DNA from: Chloroflexota bacterium
GTDB taxonomy: Bacteria; Chloroflexota; Chloroflexia; Chloroflexales; Herpetosiphonaceae
Reading direction: 5' to 3'
Assembly (NCBI GenBank): GCA_020161265.1
Contig: JAIUOC010000008.1
Coordinates: forward strand, 62,001-126,000
Length of the DNA stretch: 64,000 bases
Shown: positions 34,294 through 43,207 of the stretch, one piece after another
How the letters are laid out: each line of letters starts with the position of its first letter
How positions within the stretch are numbered: position 1 is the first letter of the stretch
The notes under the pieces: generated by a model
Database searches by the model: none
The model's input: the letters and a program-made list of their open reading frames with translations, nothing else
Told to the model about the DNA's origin: nothing
Made by a program: the position numbers and the translations under genes

Positions 34294-34306
34294 AGGTTTC
34301 TCAGGG

Positions 34307-35227
34307 CTAAGGAATGACCGGAACTGCGGTGGGGGCAACTGGCTCAATGTAATTTGGCTGACTATCTTGAAAGTAGAGTGCACGGCCTAATAAGCCAATT
34401 TTGACCAGCTGATTGGGATCGTTGGGGTGTAACTCAAGCCGACCACGCTCAAAATATTGCACCGTATGCACTGTGCGATCTTCGGGCAGCACCTCTTGCA
34501 ACTCCTCGCTAATTGGCCAACCCAGCAGATCAATGCCGCCGTTGGCTTCCCAAAATTCGAGGAATGACCCGCGCAAGCCTTGTTGGGTCGCCTCGCTATA
34601 ACGCAGCCCTGGGCGATTGGCAAAAAATTGCTGGTTAGGAAAATCGCGGTTTTGGGTGAATTCAACCCCAACTCGGCCTGGCTGCACTTCGTATTTCGTC
34701 GCTTGATGCTCAGGCCACCATTCAAGCCGCGCTCGCTCAAACCATTGAAATTGGCGGCCATTTTCTTCGAGCAAGCCACTAATCGGTCGCCCAAAGATCC
34801 GTTCGCCACCATTCTTGACCCAATATGGCAAAAATAGCGGGTCGATCTCAGCAGCATAACTTGGTAGGGCGTTTAATCCATCAACACCATAAAAGCGTTG
34901 GCCTTCGAGTGCCGCCGCCTCAACATCAAGCGAGCGATTGGATTGGGTTTGAACGCTATTGAGTAAAGGTTGCAAGGTTGGCTGGGCATTGCTATCACTC
35001 CCAAAAAGATTAAAGAGATTGATATTATTGCCACTAGCCAACAACAGCACCAAAAAGATGATTAGAATAATTGCCACACCGAATACCAAGGCCTGCATCG
35101 TCATACCTTGAGGTGCAATCGCTTCATCTTCTTGAATAATCGCAGAGGGAACCTCTTCCGGTTCTTCATCTGGCTCAAGATCGTTCTCAAATTCGAGAAC
35201 TTCGGTTGGGGGAGTACGGTCGCTCAT
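34307..35227 (-). CDS. Single-pass membrane protein with paired NGG/FERxRLE repeats
   Basis: 306 residues. An acidic N-terminal cytosolic region (rich in Glu/Asp/Pro) is followed by a transmembrane helix at about residues 48-65 (VFGVAIILIIFLVLLLA) and an extracellular region. That region contains two copies of a roughly 60-residue unit: YWVKNGGERIFGRPISGLLE...WFERARLEWWP, and FWEANGGIDLLGWPISEELQ...YFERGRLELHP. Such units occur in many Chloroflexota surface proteins and may bind cell-wall material; that is an inference from architecture. It ends 13 bases before the PLP enzyme start and begins 10 bases after the HIT gene stop. Function unknown. Confidence 0.8.
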   Translation of the reverse strand: MSDRTPPTEVLEFENDLEPDEEPEEVPSAIIQEDEAIAPQGMTMQALVFGVAIILIIFLVLLLASGNNINLFNLFGSDSNAQPTLQPLLNSVQTQSNRSLDVEAAALEGQRFYGVDGLNALPSYAAEIDPLFLPYWVKNGGERIFGRPISGLLEENGRQFQWFERARLEWWPEHQATKYEVQPGRVGVEFTQNRDFPNQQFFANRPGLRYSEATQQGLRGSFLEFWEANGGIDLLGWPISEELQEVLPEDRTVHTVQYFERGRLELHPNDPNQLVKIGLLGRALYFQDSQPNYIEPVAPTAVPVIP

Positions 35228-35237
35228 GGGCAGTTCC

Positions 35238-35651
35238 TCATGCTTGATTGTTAGCCCGCAAACGCTCGGCTAAAGCGGCAAATGCTGCGTGATCGGTTGG
35301 GTTTGGTCGCCAAAATGAGAACACACCATCGCCTTCCCAGCGTGGAATGACGTGGACATGGTAGTAAAACACGACTTGGCCAGAGGCTGGACGCGAGTTC
35401 TGCAACACATTAATCCCATCTGGTTTGAGCGTTTGCAACAATAATTGCGCTACCGTTTGCACCATCCGCGCCACCGCTGCCAGATCCTCAGGGTTGGTAT
35501 CGAAAATATCGGTACCAAAGCGCTTGGGAATGACCAAGGTATGGCCTTGTGCTGCCGGATTAATATCTAAAAAGGCTAGGGTTTGATCATCTTCGGCCAC
35601 TTTATGGCAAGGCAATTCGCCGCGCACAATCTTGCTGAATATATCATTCAT
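35238..35651 (-). CDS. HIT-family nucleotide-binding protein
   Basis: 137 residues. It begins MNDIFSKIVRGELPCHKVAE, the standard start of HIT (Hint-type) hydrolases, and continues LAFLDINPAAQGHTLVIPKR. The histidine triad appears as VFYYHVHVIPRWEGDG with two of the conserved His. It probably hydrolyses AMP-linked substrates in the cytosol. GGAGG lies 9 bases before the ATG at 35651. The polX gene ends 16 bases upstream. Confidence 0.92.
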   Translation of the reverse strand: MNDIFSKIVRGELPCHKVAEDDQTLAFLDINPAAQGHTLVIPKRFGTDIFDTNPEDLAAVARMVQTVAQLLLQTLKPDGINVLQNSRPASGQVVFYYHVHVIPRWEGDGVFSFWRPNPTDHAAFAALAERLRANNQA

Positions 35652-35667
35652 TCGATCAGCCTCCAGA

Positions 35668-37404
35668 CTACGATTCGCTACTAAGCCCAAGTTTTTGTAA
35701 TTTTTGCTGACGCAGCGCCAAGACTGCCTCAGCCTCCCATGTGTTGATCACCTGCTGGTTGCCAGCGCCGCCACGCCGTGCCGTTACAACTCCATAAAAC
35801 AGATTATCGAAACCTGCCGTGGCATGGGCATCGGTGTTGATGCTGATATTACACCCAGCTGCCAGGGCCGCCCGCACGTTTGGTGCATCCAAATCAAGCC
35901 GTTCTGGCCCAGCATTAACTTCCAAAACTGTGCCAGTTGCCGCTGCCGCCGCAATAATCTGCGCCATATCATAATCGGCTCCAGCACGGCCATTTAAAAT
36001 CCGCCCAGTTGGATGGCCGATGATCGTCACCAAAGGATGGTTGATCGCTCGCAGCATTCGGGCGGTCGATTCAGCACGGGGCTGGCGTAAGGCCACATGC
36101 GGCGAAGCCACAACTAAATCTAATTTGGCTAGCACCTCATCGGGCAAGGCCAAGCTACCATCGGGCAAAATATCGACTTCGCAGCTTTGCAATAAACGAA
36201 ATTCATAGCCTTCGGCGGCTAATTGCTGATTAAGTGCGTCTATTTCGACGCGTTGCGCCAGCAAGCGTTCGCCATCTAGCCCACCAGTTACGCCCAAATA
36301 GGCACTATGATCAGCCACCGCCATATAGCGATAGCCCTTGGCAATACCTGATAGCGCCATCTCGCGTAGGCTGGCACTGCCATCGCTCCACGTCGTGTGC
36401 CAATGTAAATCGCTGATAATCGCTGATTGTTCGAGCAAGCTGGGTAATTGCTGGGCTTGAGCTAGCTCAATTTCGCCCCAGCCTTCGCGCAATTCAGGCG
36501 CGATCCATTCTAAACCTAAAGCTGCATACACCGCTGCTTCATCGGCAAAATCAGGAAAATTCAGCGGATCAAGCTGCCAATTCTGGGCCTGAGCTACTTG
36601 ATTTAAGCCAGCTACATGGCTAGCCGAGCCAGTCCAATAGACCAAAGCGCTGCCCCAATGTTCGGACGCAACCGCCACAATCCAAGCATTCATGCCATTA
36701 TGCAACAACAAGCGCAAGCCGTTGTCGCTGGGGGTGGCTTGGGCAACTTGGGGCAATGCAGCAATTGCAGCATAGGCGGCTGCTTGATCTACCGTAGCTA
36801 CCACAAAATTCAAATCGCCAACACTGGCTTGATAACGGCGGGTTGAGCCGACTACTTGCACTGCGCTAATGCTGGCAAGTTCGGCTAACGTGGCGCTTAA
36901 TGTTTGAGCTACGGGCAAGGCATCGACTAAACGCAAGCGTAGCACCTGATTTTGCATGGCTTCGAGAGCACTCAACACTTTGGCAGCACTTTTAGCGCCA
37001 AAGCCCTTAATTTTGGCCAAACGCCCATCCTGAGCCGCCGCAAACAAGGCCTCAAGATCCTGAATGCCTTCATCGCGAAAAAGCCGAGCGGCGGTTTTGG
37101 GGCCAATTTCGGGCACACGCAAAATTTGCAACAATCCAGGCGGAACTTTTTCCAAAAGCTGGTCGGCTAGCGCCGAATGGCCATGGTCAAGCAATTCGCC
37201 AATAATGGCAGCGCTGGCCTCGCCAATATTAGGCAAACTGGTTAATAACCCTTGTTCGCGCAGGCTGGCAAGGCTAGTGGTTTGGGCGGCGAGGGTATCG
37301 CTGGCACGGCGATAGGCCGCCAATCGAAAACGATTTTCGCCGATCACTTCCAACGCATCGGCAATATCGGCAAAAACTTGGGCAATTGCTTGGTTGCTAA
37401 GCAT
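35668..37404 (-). CDS. polX: PolX-type protein: degenerate family X polymerase with intact PHP domain
   Basis: 578 residues, normal for bacterial PolX. Helix-hairpin-helix region at about 55-145 (LPNIGEASAAIIGELLD, VPEIGPKTAARLF, IKGFGAKSAAKVL). In the polymerase domain the motif GSTRRYQASVGDLNF (from 186) has Asp197 but Asn199 where the second catalytic Asp is expected, and GMNAWIVAV (from 237) has no Asp in place of the usual VDLR. The nucleotide-contact segment LVYWTGSASH remains. The C-terminal PHP domain is intact: DLHWHTTWSDG, VADHS, SCEVDILPDG, VASPHV, GHPTGR and NTDAHAT, so metal-dependent 3' exonuclease or AP-endonuclease activity is plausible. First gene of the cluster; no upstream site was identified beyond the start ATG at 37404. 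Confidence 0.9.
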   Translation of the reverse strand: MLSNQAIAQVFADIADALEVIGENRFRLAAYRRASDTLAAQTTSLASLREQGLLTSLPNIGEASAAIIGELLDHGHSALADQLLEKVPPGLLQILRVPEIGPKTAARLFRDEGIQDLEALFAAAQDGRLAKIKGFGAKSAAKVLSALEAMQNQVLRLRLVDALPVAQTLSATLAELASISAVQVVGSTRRYQASVGDLNFVVATVDQAAAYAAIAALPQVAQATPSDNGLRLLLHNGMNAWIVAVASEHWGSALVYWTGSASHVAGLNQVAQAQNWQLDPLNFPDFADEAAVYAALGLEWIAPELREGWGEIELAQAQQLPSLLEQSAIISDLHWHTTWSDGSASLREMALSGIAKGYRYMAVADHSAYLGVTGGLDGERLLAQRVEIDALNQQLAAEGYEFRLLQSCEVDILPDGSLALPDEVLAKLDLVVASPHVALRQPRAESTARMLRAINHPLVTIIGHPTGRILNGRAGADYDMAQIIAAAAATGTVLEVNAGPERLDLDAPNVRAALAAGCNISINTDAHATAGFDNLFYGVVTARRGGAGNQQVINTWEAEAVLALRQQKLQKLGLSSES

Positions 37405-37746
37405 AATTCGGCTGTGCTCACGCTGAAAAAAAGAGCAGGAGTAGTAGAGTAGATCGTGGTTTGATTATAGCATGCTCACCTTGGCCTGAGGCTTGGGATT
37501 ATGAAGCAATCTAGCTTATCCGTTCGCGCTAGAACAAAAACTTCAAGTTCAGCATGATTCTACGATCTGTCACAAATTGCCTTTTAGTGGCGGGGCGGAG
37601 GGGTGGTTAAACAGATGCAGAAGGCTCATTCAGACAAGTTGCCCAAAGCAATAACGATTATTTTTGGCTATTTTGCCCTATAATGAGCAAACTCGGCTGG
37701 GCTATCATGCACAGTGGCTAGGTGTCAGCGAAGGAGCATTCAGGTT
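37405..37746. other. Intergenic region between divergent polX and glnA
   Basis: About 340 bases with no gene. TATAAT at 37679-37684 would be a good -10 for glnA, but no convincing -35 lies 16-18 bases upstream. AAGGAG at 37730-37735 is the glnA ribosome site, 11 bases from its ATG. No NtrC- or GlnR-like palindrome was recognised. Confidence 0.45.
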
Positions 37747-39081
37747 ATGCCAGTCACAAAAGAAGAAATTTTAGCAAAAATTGTCGAACAAAAAGTCCAG
37801 TTTATTAATCTCCAATTTACCGATATTGTTGGGATTATTAAAAATGTGACGATTCCTGTTTCGCAAATTCACGAAGCACTCGACCATGGCGTTTGGTTCG
37901 ATGGCTCTTCAATTGAAGGTTTTGCCCGCATCGCCGAAAGCGATATGTATTTGGTTCCCGATCTCAATACTTATGCAGTGATTCCATGGGAGAGCACTGG
38001 CGATTATATTACTGCGCGTTTTATTTGCGATGTCTACACGCCTGATGATCAACCATTTGCTGGTGACCCACGCCATGTGCTCAAACGCACGCTGGCCCAA
38101 GCCGCCGAATTAGGCTTTATCTACAATACTGGGCCTGAATTAGAGTTTTTCTTGTTTAAGCCAGGCCCGAACGGCGAGTTGATTCCGTTGCCGCACGATG
38201 CAGCGGGCTATTTTGATGTTTCAACTGATTATGCCACCCATATTCGTCGCCAGATGGTGGCTTCATTGCAAACCTTTGGCATCAAAGTCGAAGCGAGCCA
38301 TCACGAAGTGGCGATTGGCCAGCATGAAATTGATTTTGAATATGGCGATGCCTTGACGACCGCCGATCATACCGTCACTTTTCGCACGGTACTGAAGGCA
38401 ATTGCTCAATTAAATGGCTTACATGCCACTTTTATGCCCAAGCCAATCGCTGGGATTAATGGGTCGGGCATGCACGTTCATCAGAGTTTGTCATCGATCG
38501 TAACGGGTCGCAACGAGTTTCATGATCACGAAACTAACAACTTATCGTTATTGGCGCAGCATTTTACCGCAGGCTTGCTTGACCATGCTTTGGGCATGAC
38601 TGCCGTGCTAGCGCCGTTGGTCAACTCCTATAAACGGCTCGTGCCTGGCTACGAAGCACCGATTTACGTTAGTTGGGGCCGCACCAACCGCTCAGCACTC
38701 GTGCGTATTCCACGGATCAGCGCTGGCCGCTCGAACCAAGCCACTCGGATTGAGTTACGTTGCCCTGACCCATCGGCCAATCCCTATTTGGCTTTCTCGG
38801 TGATGTTGGCTGCTGGGCTTGATGGTATTAAGCGCAAACTCATGCCGCCACCCTCAGCCGAAGAAGATTTGTACCATGTTGACCCAATTGCCCGTGGCTT
38901 GAAAACTTTGCCCGTTTCATTGGGCGAGGCTTTAGAAGAATTAAAGCGCGATAGTGTGATTCAAGAAGCCTTGGGCGAACACATTTACGAGCGCTATATC
39001 GAGGCCAAAACCCAAGAATGGGATGCCTACCGCCGCCACGTCTCACAATGGGAGCTTGACCGCTATTTGCCAATTTATTAG
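37747..39081 (+). CDS. glnA: Glutamine synthetase, type I
   Basis: 444 residues. Makes glutamine from glutamate, ammonia and ATP in the cytosol. Conserved parts: WFDGSSIEGFARIAESDMYL, the metal-binding GPELEFFLF, HHEVAIGQHEIDFEYGDAL, the ATP-binding KPIAGINGSGMHVHQSL, and the flap and Glu-binding YKRLVPGYEAPIYVSWGRTNRSALVRIP with RIELRCPDPSANPYL. Length and the missing insertion fit the shorter GSI class of Gram-positives and Chloroflexota. No clear adenylylation-site Tyr motif was seen. The ATG at 37747 is used rather than 37714 because of the AAGGAG position and family start. It fits functionally with amt and gdhA in this window but is not linked to them. Confidence 0.95.
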   Translation: MPVTKEEILAKIVEQKVQFINLQFTDIVGIIKNVTIPVSQIHEALDHGVWFDGSSIEGFARIAESDMYLVPDLNTYAVIPWESTGDYITARFICDVYTPDDQPFAGDPRHVLKRTLAQAAELGFIYNTGPELEFFLFKPGPNGELIPLPHDAAGYFDVSTDYATHIRRQMVASLQTFGIKVEASHHEVAIGQHEIDFEYGDALTTADHTVTFRTVLKAIAQLNGLHATFMPKPIAGINGSGMHVHQSLSSIVTGRNEFHDHETNNLSLLAQHFTAGLLDHALGMTAVLAPLVNSYKRLVPGYEAPIYVSWGRTNRSALVRIPRISAGRSNQATRIELRCPDPSANPYLAFSVMLAAGLDGIKRKLMPPPSAEEDLYHVDPIARGLKTLPVSLGEALEELKRDSVIQEALGEHIYERYIEAKTQEWDAYRRHVSQWELDRYLPIY

Positions 39082-39134
39082 CAATTGGGGATCGGTTGTT
39101 GGGGAGCGGGGATCGGAAGGAGAATAAGGCTATC

Positions 39135-39196
39135 GGCTATGGACTGAAGGCTATCGGAACATGTAGTGGAGTTCCCATAGCCTTCAGTCCATAGCC
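39135..39196. repeat. Perfect 20-bp inverted repeat downstream of glnA
   Basis: GGCTATGGACTGAAGGCTAT (39135-39154) is matched exactly in inverted order at 39177-39196, with a 22-base loop. It lies 54 bases after the glnA stop and may terminate its transcript, though no T-run follows directly. A degenerate copy (AGGCTGAAGGCTATGG) lies near 43048. The following bases to 39300 hold TCTGCGTCTCTGCG and TTCATCCTTCATAATTCATC repeat words. Confidence 0.75.
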
Positions 39197-39335
39197 TTGC
39201 TTTATCCCTCTGCGTCTCTGCGTTACCTTCTGCCCCAACCACTGATCCTTGCTTAATTCGAAGTACCTCAACTTCATCCTTCATAATTCATCCCTCATCA
39301 TTTCTCATGACGCAGCGTGTCGAAAATAAAGCTAT

Positions 39336-39365
39336 CTGACGGCATGCAATGCGATATGCTATAAT
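39336..39365 (+). promoter_or_regulatory. Candidate promoter of the pyruvate dehydrogenase operon
   Basis: CTGACG (39336-39341) and TATAAT (39360-39365) are 18 bases apart. The expected start near 39372 leaves about 130 bases of leader before pdhA. The leader contains GATAGGACGGCC and no recognised riboswitch. Confidence 0.55.
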
Positions 39366-39503
39366 AGCCAATGGTACAAAAGGCCTGTCAACGACGACAC
39401 AAATCACCTTAAACTACTTAATTTATAGAGGCGTTCTATCCCCGTTGATAGGACGGCCAGGTATGGCTTTTCTTCTTCTGCAACCCTCGATAAAGGAGCC
39501 TTG

Positions 39504-40481
39504 ATGGAAAAGCAAGATTTACTTGCCGATTACCGCACGATGGTGCTGATTCGCTCATTTGAAGAACATTGCCAGCAACAGTACACCCGTGCTCGGATCG
39601 GCGGCTTCTTGCACTTATATGTTGGGCAAGAAGCAGTCGCGGTTGGTGCGATTGGTGCCTTGAAAGCACAAGATCATTTAGTCACCCACTATCGCGACCA
39701 CGGCCACGCCCTTGCTCGTGGCTTGGAACCAAAACCTCTGATGGCTGAATTGTTTGGCCGCAGCACTGGCACCGGTAAAGGCAAAGGCGGCTCAATGCAC
39801 TTTGCTGATAAAAATAAAAATTTCTGGGGCGGTTACGCCATCGTTGGTGCCCACTTGCTGTTGGCCATGGGGATTGCCTACTCGATCAAATACAAGCGCG
39901 AAGTGCTTGGCCAAGCTGATCAAGATGGCGTTGTCATGTGTTTCTTTGGCGATGGCGCAACCAATGGCGGCGAATTCTACGAAGCCGTCAGTATGGCCGC
40001 ATTATATAAATTGCCAATCGTTTTCCTGTGCGAAAACAACGAATTTGCCATGGGTACGCCGCTCAGCGTGCACACTTCGGTCACCGAAATTCACAAAAAA
40101 GCTTCGCCATTTATGCCTGGCGAGCGCGTGAATGGCAACGACGTTGAAGAAATGCGTGCTCGCGCCCTTTACGCCGTCAACCATGCCCGCACCGAAGGCC
40201 CATATTTCTTAGAAGCGATGACCTATCGTCTCCGTGGTCACTCGGCTGCCGACCCCCAAATGTATCGAACTCGCGACGATATTAATGCTCGGCGTTCCGG
40301 CGACCCAATTGCTTTGCTCAAGCAAAAACTGATCGATCAAAACTTGTTGACTGAAAAACAAGCCAAACAAATCGATAAAGAAGTTGAAAAGGAAATGGAT
40401 GCAGTGGTGCAATTTGCCGAAGAAAGCCCTGCCCCAGACCTGAGCGAAGCATGGACCGAAATCTATTCGAAGCCGCTCTAA
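39504..40481 (+). CDS. pdhA: Pyruvate dehydrogenase E1 component, alpha subunit
   Basis: 325 residues. Thiamine-diphosphate decarboxylase subunit of the pyruvate dehydrogenase complex. Conserved parts: IRSFEEHCQQQYTRARIGGF, HYRDHGHALARG, SMHFADKNKNFWGGYAIVGA, the ThDP-binding VMCFFGDGATNGGEFYEAVSMAALYKLP and NNEFAMGT, and TYRLRGHSAADPQMYRT. AAGGAG lies 5 bases before the ATG at 39504. First gene of an E1alpha-E1beta-E2 operon; branched-chain or acetoin dehydrogenase specificity cannot be excluded by sequence reading alone. Confidence 0.93.
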   Translation: MEKQDLLADYRTMVLIRSFEEHCQQQYTRARIGGFLHLYVGQEAVAVGAIGALKAQDHLVTHYRDHGHALARGLEPKPLMAELFGRSTGTGKGKGGSMHFADKNKNFWGGYAIVGAHLLLAMGIAYSIKYKREVLGQADQDGVVMCFFGDGATNGGEFYEAVSMAALYKLPIVFLCENNEFAMGTPLSVHTSVTEIHKKASPFMPGERVNGNDVEEMRARALYAVNHARTEGPYFLEAMTYRLRGHSAADPQMYRTRDDINARRSGDPIALLKQKLIDQNLLTEKQAKQIDKEVEKEMDAVVQFAEESPAPDLSEAWTEIYSKPL

Positions 40482-40491
40482 GGAGATATCA

Positions 40492-41490
40492 ATGCCCGTT
40501 ATAACCTACTCGGAAGCCTTGCGCCAAGCATTGCGCGAAGCAATGACCAACGATCCACGGGTGTTTATCATTGGTGAAGATGTTGTTCACTACGATAGCG
40601 CTTACGGTGTCACCAAAGGGTTTGAAAAAGAGTTCGGCCCCGAACGCATCAAGGATATGCCAATTGCTGAAGCTGGTTATGCTGGTTTAGGCATCGGCGC
40701 TGCGATGAACGGCTTGCGCCCGATCGTGGAAATGATGACCACCAACTTTGCAATTTTGGCGCTGGATATGATTATCAACCACGCTGCCAAATTGCACTAT
40801 ATGTTCGGTGGCCAATTTACCTGCCCAATCGTGTTTCGCATGCCCAATGGCTATGGTCAATTGAGCGCCACCCACTCGCAAGCCTTCGATAACTACTATG
40901 CCTACATGCCTGGCTTGAAAGTGGTTGTGCCTGGCACTCCATACGATGCCAAAGGCTTGATGAAGGCCGCGATCGAAGATCCCGATCCCGTGATTTTCAT
41001 CGAACACACTGGGATCTACAACATCAAGGGCGAAGTGCCAGAAGAAAGCTACACCGTTCCGATTGGCAAATCGAACTTGTTGCGCGATGGCAAAGATGTG
41101 ACGATCGTGGGCTATGGCCGCATGATTCCTTACTGCCAACAAGCCGTTGAAACCTTGGCAAGCGAAGGCATTGATGCAGCCTTGGTTGACTTGCGCACCA
41201 TTCGTCCGCTCGACATGGAGCCAGTCTTGGAAAGCTTCCGCAAAACCAACCGCGCTGTAATTGCCACCGAAGAGTGGACATCAGTTGGCGTTGGCTCGGA
41301 AATTGCCGCTCGCTTGTATACCGAAGGCTTTGATCACTTGGATGCTCCAATTTGGCGCGTGGGCTTTGACGAAGTGCCAATGCCGTATGCCAAAAACTTG
41401 GAAGCCCATGTGGTTCCAAATGCCGATTCAGTCATTCAAGCAGTCAAGAATGTACTGGCAGGCAAGACCCAAAAGATTCGGCAGCAGTAA
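40492..41490 (+). CDS. pdhB: Pyruvate dehydrogenase E1 component, beta subunit
   Basis: 332 residues. Forms the E1 heterotetramer with the alpha subunit. Conserved parts: EALRQALREAMTNDPRVFIIGEDV, KDMPIAEAGYAGLGIGAAM, PYDAKGLMKAAIEDPDPVIF, VTIVGYGRMIPYCQQA, DLRTIRPLDMEPVLES and DEVPMPYAKNLEA. AAGGAGAT lies 5 bases before the ATG, 10 bases after the alpha subunit stop. Confidence 0.94.
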   Translation: MPVITYSEALRQALREAMTNDPRVFIIGEDVVHYDSAYGVTKGFEKEFGPERIKDMPIAEAGYAGLGIGAAMNGLRPIVEMMTTNFAILALDMIINHAAKLHYMFGGQFTCPIVFRMPNGYGQLSATHSQAFDNYYAYMPGLKVVVPGTPYDAKGLMKAAIEDPDPVIFIEHTGIYNIKGEVPEESYTVPIGKSNLLRDGKDVTIVGYGRMIPYCQQAVETLASEGIDAALVDLRTIRPLDMEPVLESFRKTNRAVIATEEWTSVGVGSEIAARLYTEGFDHLDAPIWRVGFDEVPMPYAKNLEAHVVPNADSVIQAVKNVLAGKTQKIRQQ

Positions 41491-41580
41491 TGTTGAGGTT
41501 GGGTGACTTGGCAGCAGGCTAAAGAAAACGGTTTCGTGAATTCTAAGCCTGTTGCCAAGCCACCAACACACGAGGTCACG

Positions 41581-42909
41581 ATGGCGAAGAAACTAGAAAT
41601 GCCCAAAATGGGCTACGATATGGTCGAAGGTACTTTGGCCAAATGGTTGAAAAAACCAGGCGATGAGGTTTCGCGTGGTGAACCAATTGCTGAAGTCGAA
41701 ACCGATAAGGTCACGATTGAAATCGAGGCTTTTGAGGCTGGCACAATTTTAAAGTTCTTGGTTAACGAAGGCGATACCGTGCCAGTTGGTGCGCCAATCG
41801 CCGAAATTGACGACGGCTCAGGTGATGACGAAGCCGAAGAAGCCAATGCCAGCGTTACGCCCGCCAGCGATGCTCCAGCCGTTGGCGAGGGTGGCGAGGC
41901 CGCTCCAAGCGCTCCTGCAGTGGCCGCTCAGCCAGAAAAGGTTGAGGCTACGCCAGCAGCTAGCGCTTCGGCAACCAGCACCGGACGCTTGTTTGCAACC
42001 CCAGCCGCTCGCGGTTTGGCCGAACAACGCGGCGTAGATTTGGCTGGACTCAAGGGTTCTGGCCCTGATGGCCGGATTGTCAAGGCCGATGTGTTGGCTG
42101 CTGCTGCTGCACCAAAGGTTGCTCCTGCTGCTGCACCAGCCGCCGCGCCAGCTGCTGCCCCTGCTGCACCAGTCACGTCGCCAGTGCCCGCACCAGTTGG
42201 CTTGATCTTCGCGCCACCAGCGCCAAACTCGGTCTACACCGAGGAGCCACTCTCGCGCTTGCGTCAAACCGCTGCCAAGCGCATGGTCGAAAGCCAACAA
42301 CAAGTGCCACCATTCTTCGTTACTTCAACGATTGAAATGGATGCAATTCAAGCCTTGTTGCCTAAGTTGCGTGAAGCTCATGGCGGCAAACTTTCAGTGA
42401 CTGAATTGTTGCTCAAGGCTTGTGCAATCGCCTTGAAGAAGTTCCCTGCACTCAACTCGACCTTTGCTGGCGATAAGTTGTTGGTTCACAAAGATGTTCA
42501 CATCAGTGTGGCTGTGGCAACCGATGCTGGCTTGTTGGCTCCGGTCGTGCGCAACTGCGATAGCTTGAGCCTCGGCGCAATCTCCAATCAAATGCGTGAT
42601 GTGATTGGCCGCACCCGTGATGGCAAAGCTGGCCTCGACGATCTCCAAGGTGGCACGTTCACCGTCAGCAACTTGGGGATGTTCGATGTAACCAACTTCA
42701 TCGCGATTATCACGCCACCACAAAGCGCAATTTTGGCGGTTGGCAGCACGATTGCCACTCCAGTTGTGCGCGATGGTGAAATTGTGATTCGCCAATTGAT
42801 GAATGTCACGGTTTCAGCCGACCACCGCGCCACCGATGGGGCAAGCGTTGCCCAGTTCTTGGTTGAACTCAAGAACTTGCTGCAAAACCCATTCAAGCTC
42901 TTGCTCTAA
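41581..42909 (+). CDS. pdhC: Dihydrolipoamide acetyltransferase (E2)
   Basis: 442 residues. Domains in order: lipoyl domain (1-78, lipoyl-lysine in EVETDKVTIEIEA), an acidic and Ala/Pro-rich linker, the E3-binding domain (FATPAARGLAEQRGVDLAGL, then GPDGRIVKADVLA), a second Ala/Pro linker (APAAAPAAAPAAAPAAP) and the catalytic domain with the active-site His in ADHRATDGASVAQFL. It transfers the acetyl group to CoA. The ATG at 41581 has GAGG 6 bases upstream, and the lipoyl domain starts there. One lipoyl domain only. The E3 gene (lpd) does not follow; the operon ends in a terminator. Confidence 0.95.
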   Translation: MAKKLEMPKMGYDMVEGTLAKWLKKPGDEVSRGEPIAEVETDKVTIEIEAFEAGTILKFLVNEGDTVPVGAPIAEIDDGSGDDEAEEANASVTPASDAPAVGEGGEAAPSAPAVAAQPEKVEATPAASASATSTGRLFATPAARGLAEQRGVDLAGLKGSGPDGRIVKADVLAAAAAPKVAPAAAPAAAPAAAPAAPVTSPVPAPVGLIFAPPAPNSVYTEEPLSRLRQTAAKRMVESQQQVPPFFVTSTIEMDAIQALLPKLREAHGGKLSVTELLLKACAIALKKFPALNSTFAGDKLLVHKDVHISVAVATDAGLLAPVVRNCDSLSLGAISNQMRDVIGRTRDGKAGLDDLQGGTFTVSNLGMFDVTNFIAIITPPQSAILAVGSTIATPVVRDGEIVIRQLMNVTVSADHRATDGASVAQFLVELKNLLQNPFKLLL

Positions 42910-42931
42910 ACCTTTGAGCATAACAACACTC

Positions 42932-42968
42932 AGCCCCTTGCTCGTTTCGACGGGCGAGGGGCTTTTTT
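42932..42968 (+). terminator. Rho-independent terminator of the pdh operon
   Basis: AGCCCCTTGCTCG (42932-42944) pairs with CGGGCGAGGGGCT, including two G-T pairs, and is followed by TTTTTT. It begins 22 bases after the E2 stop. Confidence 0.92.
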
Positions 42969-43203
42969 AATGATGAATTATGAATTATGAGGGATGAAGG
43001 CAAAAGCCACAAAACGCAAACGCGTAGAGATTCTTCAGCTATAGGCTGAAGGCTATGGGATCTTGGAATAAGCGATTTGGAATAGACCATAGGCAATGGA
43101 CAAAATCCTGATCCCTAAGCCCTTCAACCCCAACCCCACATCTTTATCTTTGCGACTCTCCATTAAAAGCCCACATTTCATCCCTCATAATTCATCCCTC
43201 ATC
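42969..43203. repeat. Dispersed intergenic repeats between convergent pdhC and cls
   Basis: GATGAATTATGAATTATGAG at 42971 and its inverted relative TTCATCCCTCATAATTCATC at 43177 bracket the gap. In between are GCTATAGGCTGAAGGCTATG (related to 39135) and ATCCCTAAGCCC words. No gene was seen. Confidence 0.7.
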
Positions 43204-43207
43204 CTTA

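Noticed and set aside
41818..42303. 161-codon antisense frame opposite pdhC
   Set aside because: It is a shadow of the Ala/Pro-rich linker of E2; Trp/Arg/Ser-rich translation and no ribosome site.
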